A DNA stretch of 64,000 nt, taken from positions 806,001-870,000 of the forward strand of contig OY718808.1 in the NCBI GenBank assembly GCA_963070105.1. Reading direction: 5' to 3'. Positions 11,984-23,316 of the stretch are shown one piece after another; position 1 is the stretch's first letter, and each line of letters opens with the position of its first letter. The notes under the pieces were generated by a model. That model had not been told where the DNA came from and made no database searches. It saw only the letters and a program-made list of their open reading frames with translations. The DNA comes from Litomosoides sigmodontis (Eukaryota > Nematoda > Chromadorea > Rhabditida > Onchocercidae). Position numbers and translations under genes: made by a program.

Positions 11984-14357
11984 CACATAAGGGTGACGGT
12001 GATGGTGGTGGTGGCGGTGATGGTAATAATTGTCGTGGAAAGGGTGATGGTGGAGGTTTTTGTCATTTCATCGTTACTGTGCGCTGATTAGTCTCTGCTT
12101 AACAGTGTTATCCATTTATTTCTCTCTCTTTTTTCTTTTTTTTTTTTGTTAATACAATTTATTGATCGATTAATTGTTCAATTGCATTTTGCAGTGATTG
12201 ATGTGGTGAGGGAACTGAATTCGATTAATTCAAATGTGTAAACTGTGAACGGATTTATACGAACTAAAGCTCAAGAACGAACAAGAACTTTAAAAGAAGG
12301 AGGAAGTAGCTAAAGCATTTCTAATTGCATTAATTCACGAATAATCCAAAAATGACAATTTAAATGGAACTTTCTTAACAAGCAAAACAAACATAATAAC
12401 TTAATCAATCGATTTAATTCATTGATCGGACGTTGTAAGACAAGGATGCGATAACTGATCTTTTGAATTTTCCCAACTATTGAACGGAATTGAGTGGATG
12501 AATTTTCCAGTTTCTTGCACTATCGGACAACTGAATGTTATTGATAACACCGGAAGAGAGATCTTCGGCTTTATCATCCGTCATAGCAATGAATAATTGC
12601 AGCGTTTCACAGTGAAACGATTAATTTCATCACATTGCCCCTTGCAGTTTATAATTAATTCACAAATTTCCACTCATTCAATTCAATTTAATACTGTTGT
12701 TGCTTAGCTAACAGCTCCACTAAGGCATTTAAAAGAAGTTGAATTAGGATGGGACAGAACTGAAGCGTCGAATGAAGCCTATCTCGTAACTGTCCACTGA
12801 CTTAACTTATTACCGCTCCAGAAATACTCACGAAAGTGACGGGAAAGCGTGGAAGGGGGAGGTGGTGAAATTGAATTGAATGAATGTAAATTTGCGAACG
12901 ATTTGTAAAATGACAGAGAGACCGGATGTTTAATCATTGGATTGCTGTAGTAATTTATTACTAACAGTTTGGTCAAGAACGTCTCGAAAAATGCGAGACG
13001 TTTTTTTGACGGAAACGTTGTGATGGAATTGAATTTCAGTGGTGAATTTTGCTTGTTAATATAAACAATAACTATGTCTCACAATTCACCTTAACAAATT
13101 TTATTTCATTTTTGTTCGCCAAAAGGCAACTGTAATTTCAACAAAAAAAAAAAAAAACCGAAAAAATGGTAAATGTCGCATTCGATGATTTTCAGTTCAC
13201 CTTTGATAAATTGATAAGTGTTTTCCGACTTTTTAATTATTTGCGAAATTTCATGGAATGAACTCTCACCCATAACTTTTGCTCATTTTCATTCTTTCAT
13301 GAATGTGAACGTATTTGAAGAAATTGCAAAAGTATTTCCACTTTTAGCTTTCAGCAGTTTATTGCGACAGAGAATCGATGCGATGAAGAGTTGCGATTCG
13401 CCAAGAGCTTCAGCGTCGCATTTCCATTGAATAAAGCGTGCAGTGCTTTCGCAGCACTTCAATAAATTTATTCTGTGCGAAAAAAAATCAATCAATAATT
13501 GAAGGAAAATTTTCCGAGAGAAATTAATAAATTTTCAACTGGCGAAAAATCAACATATCAGCAGAAGTAATTCACTCATTGCCACTGTGTGATACATCTA
13601 AACTTCCAAAAACAAAAAAAAAACTTAACCAAAATTTGAAGAGAAAAATGGAAGACATAAAATAGATAGCAAAGAATACGACGAAAATAGTAGGAATTCA
13701 ATTAATGTAATACCGAAGCAGCGGAAATGGTAGCGTTCATTTCAGTTCTTACAATAAGTTTAAGAAAGCCTCAAGAAGACTTCTTGCTACAAGTTTTTGC
13801 GTGCTTGTAGTCACCAACATAACTTCTCCCGTGACATTTTGAAGTCGAGAAGTGGGTGAACCTTATGTTACAGAGATTTTTTGGGGGCAAGATGTTTGAA
13901 TGGTGGAAGATAAACGAAACGTGCAAGTGACATATACATCGATCCTGAAAATATACAGTTGATAATTAGTTGCAGAACAGTAGCTCCATAATGTATACAT
14001 TCTACAACATATGTACAAAAGAAATTATAGTTTAACAGCCAAATTAAATTACGACTATCGTTGGCGAAAAGAGGAAAAGTTCACTTGTTTTATCTGACAT
14101 TAAAATATGTGTGTTATCATTGTGTGACAACGCGATCATACACTATCACAAGAAAATCTATCATTCATCCCACAGCTACACTACTGATGATGTTAGGCAT
14201 GTAAATGTAATAAATTCATAAATATGTCAGTAAAAAAAAATGAGTGAAAAGATGACGTGACGGGTAACTATAATATGACAACTGTTATGATATGTTAACT
14301 GGATAGGAGACGATGTGCTAGAGAAAAGCCGACAGTTCTTCTGATCATTTTCTTTTG

Positions 14358-14618
14358 TCAATCAATCACATCAAAGATTACCGCCGACACTTTGAGACAT
14401 AAAAGTTATAGCCAAGTTCGAGATGAATCAGACAAAATGACAAGCAACTAACCCACAGCAATAAGACGTAGAGGAAGCTTTTTATAGATGGCATCACTAT
14501 AAATGCTATTCCTGGTATTGTACCAGATGTATGCTGCAACGAACAGAAACAGCCCGGTACCAACGTAGCGACATGGTTGACAATCTCCAACAGCAACATC
14601 CGATTTTTCTTCACTCAT
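14358..14618 (-). CDS. Small DMAC1-like (DUF4536-type) membrane protein
   Basis: Two exons on the minus strand, 14618-14453 and 14389-14358, give a 65-residue protein. It starts MSEEKSDVAVGDCQPCRYVG, followed by a hydrophobic segment (about residues 20-36, TGLFLFVAAYIWYNTR) and a second hydrophobic stretch at the C-terminus (LRLIAVGVSAVIFDVID). The CxxCR motif just before the first membrane segment resembles DMAC1/TMEM261 (DUF4536), an assembly factor of the complex I membrane arm. The assignment rests on that motif and topology alone. The donor is GTGG|GTTAGT and the acceptor CTCAAAG; the second exon has only ten codons plus stop, so the 3' end is the weaker part. It lies 1.1 kb downstream of NAA20 on the same strand. 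Confidence 0.5.
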
Positions 14619-15723
14619 TGTTTTTCAAATATTTCAAAATCGGTGAGTGCTGAAGTGGAGAGTGATGTTTCATTTCTTAAAAATATACAAACTTTCCCGC
14701 TTCAACACTACTTCTATTTACTGTGCAGTTGTTGCAAGCATTTGTGAAAGAAAAGAAGAAAATGAAAAAATGCTATTAACTGGAAGAAGTTCAAAAGATT
14801 AGATACAATGCAAAAAACGAGTGGAAAGTTAATGAGACTTTCTTTCTAAAACATTTGGCAATGCTTCTATGTAATTACTGAGCATGATACTCCATATTCA
14901 ATTACATTTGAATACTGCTTAGAGATATGTTAGGAGAAAATTTTCTGGTACTCATATTTGATATATGCTGAGGAACTTCTCAAATTCAATAAATTAAATT
15001 GAAAAAATTGCCTAATGTTCAATTGAACCAAGTGATTCGAAAATTAATTGTGGAATTCAAGATTCATTAACTAGCGGTATCCCAAGATCACAATGAAGAA
15101 AATTAGATGAAATCACTTGACGCAAAAGCAAACGTAGCAATATTCATGAAGTTATGGCAATATCTATATAGTGACTTATTACTAATTTAATTACAATAAA
15201 GAATTTAGCTTTTTAGATCCAAAAGTTATAATTTGTTTCAAAAGTTCCGATAAAATTTCCTGATTTGAGCTGAATATCATACTCCAATTATATGCAAAAT
15301 GTGAAGCAGTAAAAGTGACGAGCTTTTATGCGATATTCGAGAAGGGAATAGAAGCAAAACAACAGTAAAAAATCAGATACACATATATTGCTAATAATCA
15401 AATAGTTTAAAATAATGAAATTAAATTTTTATTAATAAAATCATATACGAATGAAATAAAAAACAACATGATTGCAGAAAACCTTGTGTCTCGTCATCAG
15501 CTTCTTATATACACGCATATATAAAAATTGAACGGAACAGTTTACCTGTATAAATAGTTGACATCAATAAAAGAAATACAAGCACAATAGCTGAAAAAAG
15601 CGATGGAACCAATGTGATTAAAATTGGGTATAAAGGCAATGAAATACAGAAAACTGCCGCACTAGTCGCATGCTAAACAGTCCAAAAATAAAAGTGAAAA
15701 GAAATGCAAGCTCTGTTGATGAC

Positions 15724-17264
15724 TTAGTCCTTGAGATCAATCTCATCACATGTAACAGGTTGCTTCAATGAAATCATCGATTTTTTCTCTGGATCTCTTG
15801 ACAGCGACTTTCGCATATCTGAAAGTGACAATGTCGGAAACATCTGGAAATAAATTCCTTGTAAGGTAATCACTGATTAAAATACTACTGCATTTGGGAA
15901 ATTGATTATAAAAAGTTCAAAAAGCAACTGAACATTAAAACACTTCTTTCTCAAAAACCTACAGATTAAGAAATTTAATTAAAAAAGGATTTGACAGAAA
16001 GAAATTACAAAATTAACCAACCATAAGCATCTTCATCATTTTCACCAGAATAATAATCAATAATGCGTCGATAGACGACATAACCAAGGCTTTTATACAT
16101 ATTGATGGCCACTGAATTACTTACACGAACGAAGAGATCAACAAAATAGCATTTTTTCCTAAAAAAAGGAAATTAAAAACTTCCAAAATAATACTGAGTG
16201 CGACGCAACTGTTTATATAGGCAACACAACTGAGCTTAGATGAAAATGCTGATTACCACTGGTAATGAATAACGAAAGTAAAGTTTTTAGCAAGTTTTGG
16301 GGTTCATTGGCAAATATGGAACATTGATGTTTTAATGCATAAACAATTTTCGAAACTTCCAACTTAGTTTCTTATAAGTGAAAAGCGTACATTTCTGAGA
16401 TTTCTTCAAGATTGTGCATCATTCGTGCCGCCAAATGTAAACGTCGGTACGCTGGAGCAACGGTTACTGCCGTGACATGTCCATGCCAATATTCATGTTC
16501 ACCTTCCGCTTTTCCCATAACTGTAAGTGAATACGTCTAAAACTCTTTACATAGATATATATTTTAAAGGCATAGAATGATTAAAGAACTAAAAAGTGGA
16601 CCTTTCCAATATACTGGAATCTCTCTTGGCCCACATTAACAATGCGGAACCACAGTTTTTTTACGCGTCCAAATGCCTTATGTCTCTTCTACCATAAAAT
16701 TTAAATGACACTGCGTTCACTATATTTTATAAATCAATTAGTGCAGAAAACTCACCATAACCCATAATTTCACCATTTGGATGCTCGCAAACTTGAAAAT
16801 ATTCACCATGGTTAATCAGATATTGCAAATAAAAAGTGAAACCATACTGAAAAAATTATCATTGAAATAATTTTCCCATTTTTCTTCATTTGAATATATC
16901 CAAACAGATTTAAATACCACAAATAATTTAATCATATAACTAAAGATTTAATTGACCACTCTCGAGGACTTAAATTACAGTAGAAAATAACTAACAATAT
17001 GTAAAACTTAAAAAAAGAACACTTGCTTACGCAACCCAAAGATCTGAAATTGTCCAAAGAATATTAAACATTAAGGCGGAGAAACATACCGTTTCTGTCA
17101 GCGGATCCAAATTCCTGAAAGAAAAAATCTTTTTTCTTTGAAATACATATATCACTTCTTTCCCTTGAAATACACTTATTATTTATTCCCGGCATGTACG
17201 TGAAAGCTTACGTATTATTAAATCGAAGTAAGTCGAAAACATTGAACGGTCGAATTGTCGTCAT
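15724..17264 (-). CDS. naa-20: NAA20, catalytic subunit of the NatB N-terminal acetyltransferase
   Basis: Six exons (17264-17212, 17114-17090, 16846-16756, 16520-16391, 16158-16022, 15818-15724) give 176 residues, close to the 178 of human NAA20. It starts MTTIRPFNVFDLLRFNN and contains NLDPLTET, WHGHVTAVTVAPAYRR, LEEISEMKKCYFVDLFVRVS, NMYKSLGYVVYRRIIDYYSG, DEDAYDMRKSLSRDPEKKS. NAA20 with NAA25 acetylates nascent proteins starting Met-Asp/Glu/Asn/Gln (family knowledge); it is a cytosolic GNAT enzyme. The acetyl-CoA loop, usually RRLGLA, reads RRLHLA here, so the glycine of the R/QxxGxA motif is His. A polypyrimidine-AG (TTTTTAG, AG at 17276-17275) lies 10 nt before the ATG, suitable for leader trans-splicing. 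Confidence 0.93.
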
Positions 17265-17931
17265 ATCTTTTTTTCTAAAAATCAAAATCTATAATGTGAT
17301 CTTTATTCTTCTAAGTTCGACATCGGAATCTTAACAACTAGCGCGCAATTCGCTAGTTGCAAAATTCAAGAGCAAGTATAAAAAAGCTAATTCCAAATAT
17401 TTTCACCATGAGCGAATTGTTTTCGCAAAATTAAAGCAATTAAATCCACTACTATTAATGTTTTATTATGAAAGGTAAAGTTACTGCATCAGGTCATTGA
17501 GACAGCGAATAATATTAAGGTACCACATTTTGAAATTTTTTTTACGACCAACTTCTCATTTCGAGAAGCATTGCGAGGGACATTATTTCGCTGATTTTCA
17601 AATGGTTTTAGTAAGTCAAGTTGTAACGCAATGCTGCATAAATTATTTCTTAAAATTATTAAAAAAAATTAAAGTAATTCTTAAAATTAAAAATATTGTA
17701 ACGTAACAAATATTGAATTAAATTATTAAAATTATTTCATCAATTAAATCGTAGCTGTCAAAAATATTTAACAGCAACCGGCAATATAAATGATTTTCTC
17801 TAAAAATAGTGTAAAAGACAAAAGACTGAAACAATTATTGAACTAGTTCCTGAAGCAAATGCTCACTAACGGCAACACTTGGAGACAAATATTTACAATA
17901 ATTTGTCACAATAAGAGTTAACATAAAATGC

Positions 17932-20178
17932 TCAAAAATCATCCGGTTTATATTTCCGATATGGTATGCCGAAGTTTCGAAATGCTGGAACATATTTCTT
18001 AATATAATACATCAATCGCCAATCCACTGCTTCGCCGTCCGGCAGCTTTCTTGCATCCAAACAATATCGATTGTAAATAACTATAACAAATAGTTTCATA
18101 ATAAATTTCATGGGATCGGAAATCTTATAAAAAAGTGAAACTCTATACCATAACAGACTGAAGGAAATACAGTTAAATGAAGACAGTCACTCTGGAAAAG
18201 ATTAAATTGAAGTACAATTTTATTTGGTCTTACACTGAGAAGGGTGATCCACATTATCCCTGCATTAAACCACCTTTAACCACCCAAAACTTACCCAAAA
18301 CTACTGATAAAATACCCATGCCACAACAAAAGCTTAGGATCGGTGTCTTCGTATTTTCCGCCTTGTATTGATTCGGATACCTTCTCATAAACCATTCTGC
18401 TTTCATCTGAATCCGAACAAAATTTTGTAATCTTTATATTAAAATAGACTTTTTTCAAAAAAATAATCTATCGGTTAGCTTAACTGGTATATCAGACAGA
18501 TGAGGAACTAGTAGAATAAGTATTTAAGATATCATTTTAGAAAAAATTAAAAATTTATTCGCACCCAACAGAACTACAACGAAGCAATAAAAAAAAACCA
18601 TACATCAACAACAGAAGTGATCAACCTAAGCTATTTTATCTATAAATCAAACGATTAACCGTATATTAAATGAAACAGTCAACTTATGAAGTACAGCATT
18701 CTAAATGAAAATCGAAGCATTCAAATACATCATTATCACACTGCTAGAAATTTGATCGCAACGGCAGTACCACAAAATTTTAAACCAATACGAAAAGCTA
18801 GTTACGAACTGCTTTCCAAATCATTTGCTATTTCTCCCTTGTCACGAATGCAGAATGTGTAGAAAGACAATTTCTGCTTCAACCACATTACATGCCTCAA
18901 ATCCTGTCGATGTTCTGTATTTACTACAGTAAATTGATAAGTATAGTATACCACATGATATGCTGAAATACATATTGAAATTAAGCGACGGAAATCTAAG
19001 GTGTTCTGATAGAAACATAATAACAAAAAATATTATTCCTGGTTCATTCATGCCTCTACAAAATGGCAAAAAGTAGTACACTATCTAAGCCACCAGTCAA
19101 TAATGAAACGAAATAATAATTATCATTTACCAACTGTAAAAGCGGTTATAACTCTCATGCAAAATGGTCCACCATTTTTTAGTGCTCTAAATTGCAGAAA
19201 CCGTCGTCGAGTTCGCGTATTAGTGGGATACAACTGCCAGTATCCGCAGTAATCCGCGTCGCCGGAGTTTTTATTTGAAGACGACATTTTAAATTGTTCT
19301 AGGAAATCTGAAGAAAATCTCTAAAAAAAATGGTTTTCCCACATTATTCCAAATAGTATTGCTTAAAAATTTAAAACTATAGATCAATCCATATAGCGAA
19401 AATGCACCCAGCTTAGGATTGACAAACAGCTAGATAACACAGTAAGCACTAAACCTCAGAATTTGACGGCCGTATTTTAAACTACGCTCTTCAGACAGAT
19501 AGACTTTAAAGCACAGTTTTATGGACCTGCATAAATGACAAATATTTTACTTAGCAGACAATTTGGAATTAAACATTCCATTTTATCAATTTAAGTAAGG
19601 TAAAAAAATTTCGACAAAACGAAACAACAAACGAATTAATATTAATACCAACTCAAACTATAGCAACAAACAATAAACACAGTCCTTTTTTGGAATTGAA
19701 CTATGCGGTGCTCTAAGTATAAATGGCACCACACATCTATGATACTTCATTTTAAAATCGGAAATGCATCTTACCATAAAGAGCTCACTGTAAAGACTTC
19801 TGAATCGTCTGTCTATCGGCAACTGGCTTCTCACTCCTTCTGGATTTGTAATATTTGAAACTGCCCAAAACTAAATAAATGACTCGGATTTCACATGAGG
19901 ATTCCATTTATTGTGTTTAGTTTTGAGACTATATATTAAACTCCTCCAGTTATTCCATAAACCGCATATCATCGTAAACTGTCCATAATGATTAAATTAA
20001 TGCATAAAATTATTAAATTAATTCATAAAATCTAGAATTTTTCAAAAAGTTCATTGACGAAACCAAATTTAAACAAAAACATACGTGTAGCAATGTAAAA
20101 TGTGATAAAGACAATATTCTTGTAACGTGGCCACGTGTTATACAAACGTGGCTGTAAGCGTTCACTCGGCTTAAACAT
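17932..20178 (-). CDS. 80-residue single-pass membrane protein hosting a nested gene
   Basis: Exon 1 (20178-20085) encodes MFKPSERLQPRLYNTWPRYK then a hydrophobic stretch (NIVFITFYIAT); it ends ACAC|GTATGT in phase 1. The only good matching acceptor found is TTGTTATAG at 18081, and exon 2 (18080-17932) continues in phase through DARKLPDGEAVDWRLMYYIK to end RNFGIPYRKYKPDDF. The result is an 80-residue protein with one transmembrane helix and a basic, aromatic-rich tail, the size and style of an accessory subunit of an inner mitochondrial membrane complex; I do not recognise the family. The intron (20084-18081) contains a complete second gene on the same strand. Alternatively exon 2 is its own gene starting at an in-frame ATG near 18110. 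It is divergent from RBX1, with 0.6 kb between starts. Confidence 0.5.
18802..19287 (-). CDS. Unrecognised 116-residue protein, nested in the intron of the 17932-20178 gene
   Basis: Two exons, 19287-19131 and 18995-18802, joined in phase 1 (GTTG|GTAAAT ... ACCTTAG|AT). The protein begins MSSSNKNSGDADYCGYWQLY, continues TRTRRRFLQFRALKNGGPF, has a hydrophobic segment after the junction (RLISICISAYHVVYYTYQF) and ends DKGEIANDLESSS at a TAA. One or two membrane passes are possible; I do not recognise the family. A likely splice acceptor (TTTTCTTCAG, AG at 19309-19308) lies 20 nt before the ATG, which suits a trans-spliced independent transcript. It lies entirely within the intron of the surrounding same-strand gene, if that two-exon model is right. 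Confidence 0.6.
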
Positions 20179-20770
20179 CAATTACTCACGAAAGGTGAAC
20201 TGAATTTAATGAAGCAGTCATTTCCACACTACCAACGAATAACGGAAGAGATAAGGGACGTATCAGATATTCCCATAGTGTTTTTAGTAATTTCCGGTTT
20301 ATCCGTCCTGCAGATGGTTTGTAGGATTTACAGTTCTGTGGGTTTCGTGGTTTCTCCTCTTTACGCAATGTCTTTTCAGTATTTCATGATAAGAAGGAAA
20401 TTGTTGAGAGCTGCAGCCTGAGCAATTAAGTGAATGGATTTTGAATGAAACGGAAAATAGGGATAGCATTACTGGGTATTGATCGGAATGAGTATGACTT
20501 CGACTGTACGATATTTGTATTGTAGTCAGAAATTTGTATTACAGAATGTATGAATACGTGTGATGATTTTTCACATTTATTCTATGTAATTTGTTAATTT
20601 TTCAATTGTTTTTCAAAACTTTCCTTTTTGTCTTATGTTTCTCCCAGGTAAAATCTGGATTCTGTTCCGCATGTTTTAACATTTCAAAATAGCGTCAAAA
20701 TAGTCAGTAATCGTTATAATAATGTTTGTAAGTAGTTTGTAGGCAATTGAAAAAGAACGTGGGATTTGAA

Positions 20771-21414
<644 letters not shown>

Positions 21415-23316
21415 ATGCTCACTTGTAAAAACCGGTATTGCATTTTTGATCATGATGCTCTCTCTGTAACTTCGTTACTAACATGATATGATGTACTGAT
21501 TTGAAAATTATTTTAATTTATAGTCATGCAATTCAAATGATGATGTCAAAGTGCAAGTTTCGTGGGCCTAAACCTTGTAGTTTGATAAGTGGAAGATATT
21601 AGTATTTAAACAGTCAAATATTGTGTGGAATTTTAGGGAAGCCAAAGTACATGTATCGGAATTTTTCGACTTTTATTATGCATTACATGTTTTCTTACTG
21701 AAATGATATCGGTGTTATGAATTAAACATAATTTCTTTCATATCATGAGTGTTACGTGGAAGAAAACGAATTTTTATTGTATTTGACACTGGTTTCCCTT
21801 CATTTGATGAGGTTGAAGGTAAAGTTATATTTCAAGTGCCAGTAGCATTGATTTCAAGCATAGCTAAGATGTACTAGATGGAATGCTGAGTAACTGAACT
21901 AAATGATGGACAAATATACGTTGCATGGAATCTTGAAAGTCTACGATAAGAAATCAACATTTAGTCACACTTGAGACTTAGCATATATTTATACAGGTTG
22001 GCAAAATTTTAATAGCTACTGTAGCAAACGGGAAGTCATTCTTTGCTCCAATCGAAATGACACTTTTAAGATTCAAGTAATGAAAAAATTTGAGAATACC
22101 CGCTAAATTAAAACCTTTCAACCAGCGCAAGATTCTTGGTTTGGCTAAAAGCTTTGATTTGGCAGAATATAAAGCGGAATTTAATTAGAAAATTCATAAC
22201 ATTTTGCTAATCAATGGTGCTGAACGGCCGGTTAACAAGTTTAAAATGCTGTGTGGCAATAGTGTATCTTTTGGAATTATTTCGTCATGTTACCGTTGAT
22301 TGCTCAAACATAGAGGCTGCATTACCATTAGCGAACGAAGTCCAAGACCAGGCTGGTTGTCGTTGTGCTTTTTTATGATTGCTTCTTTGCTAATTATTTT
22401 TACTGATAGCTTCCCCTTTCTCCATGTTAATCATGTTGTTTGCAATAAGCTCCATCGTTAGTGTATTAGGTTCGATGTGGTTTTTTCAATCGACGTTAAT
22501 AGAATACCGCAACTTAATCTAAAATGTTCTCAATTTTAGTGTTTCTTCAACTAATTATCAAATCTTGAATTTGTTTCATATTTTGGAAAAAAAGTTATTC
22601 GCGAAGCAGGATTTAACTGTTACCTTTAGCTTTTATGCCAATTTTTTAGCCTTCAGTAAATAAGCCATCGTTTAACTTCACGTTCTATGCCAACTTATTG
22701 ATCACAACTAAAATCTGCTCCGCACTTGGATGAAGGGGGTTCTGAAGTCTTAAATAAGTTCTGCTAAGATAGAAATTCATTTTCGAAATTTCCGAATTTG
22801 GAATTAGGTCGTAGATTGTTTGTACTTAATAAGTGCTATGCTAATTAGGGACAATATTGCACATGGAACAGTTACGATCAAAGTGTTTTACATTTCAAAG
22901 AGCGAGACGTACCGATCGCTTTGGTATTTACTGTTGATCATAATTTAACACCGATAAAGGTAAAAATGTATGTTCGCTAGGGTTTGGCACTTTGATAGAA
23001 CATGAACAAAAATTCTTCAAAAAAGTTAAAAACACTGGTTAATTTCTTCAACAGAGTCGATTTTTTATTAAATCATAGAAAATAAATTAGTGTAATGATA
23101 ATGATAATAATAATGGATGACAGATAAAATAAGGGTAAATTTTATTTCTTTCTGTTCAAGATATTTCCAATTTGCTAATAGCATCCCTGTATGATTTAAA
23201 TACGCAGTTTATTTCCACTAGTTGTATATAGTATGAACACAAATTTCGGTATATTATCATCTCTCTGTAAATTAATTGCGATTAAATATTTTATTTAACA
23301 TTTGACAACTATTAAT
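21415..23316. other. Intergenic downstream of rbx-1
   Basis: It contains the rbx-1 3' UTR and several short open frames with acceptor-like starts (for example 21746-21876 and 21993-22080 on the plus strand), none matching a known family or forming a consistent spliced model. Confidence 0.5.

Larger units (their letters stand above)
7474..14357. other. Gene-poor region upstream of the BAG2 gene
   Basis: Nearly 7 kb of A+T-rich DNA with no recognised coding exon on either strand. It may contain the unlocated 5' exon(s) and promoter of the BAG2/unc-23 gene. It holds a perfect palindrome (8328-8363), a duplicated AAAAAAGGCCGATAAAAT unit (about 9877-9920), CT and GA tracts (8969-9010, 11685-11757, 11950-11979), a GGTGAT-like repeat (about 11994-12058) and homopolymer runs near 12135 and 13143. 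Confidence 0.6.

Noticed and set aside
11994..12058. GGTGAT repeat that could encode Gly/Asp-rich peptide
   Set aside because: It is a simple repeat next to a GA microsatellite with no start, splice sites or homology.
18470..18530. Sequence resembling a tRNA D-arm (GGTTAGCTTAACTGGTA)
   Set aside because: No matching T-arm, acceptor stem or anticodon loop can be folded around it.
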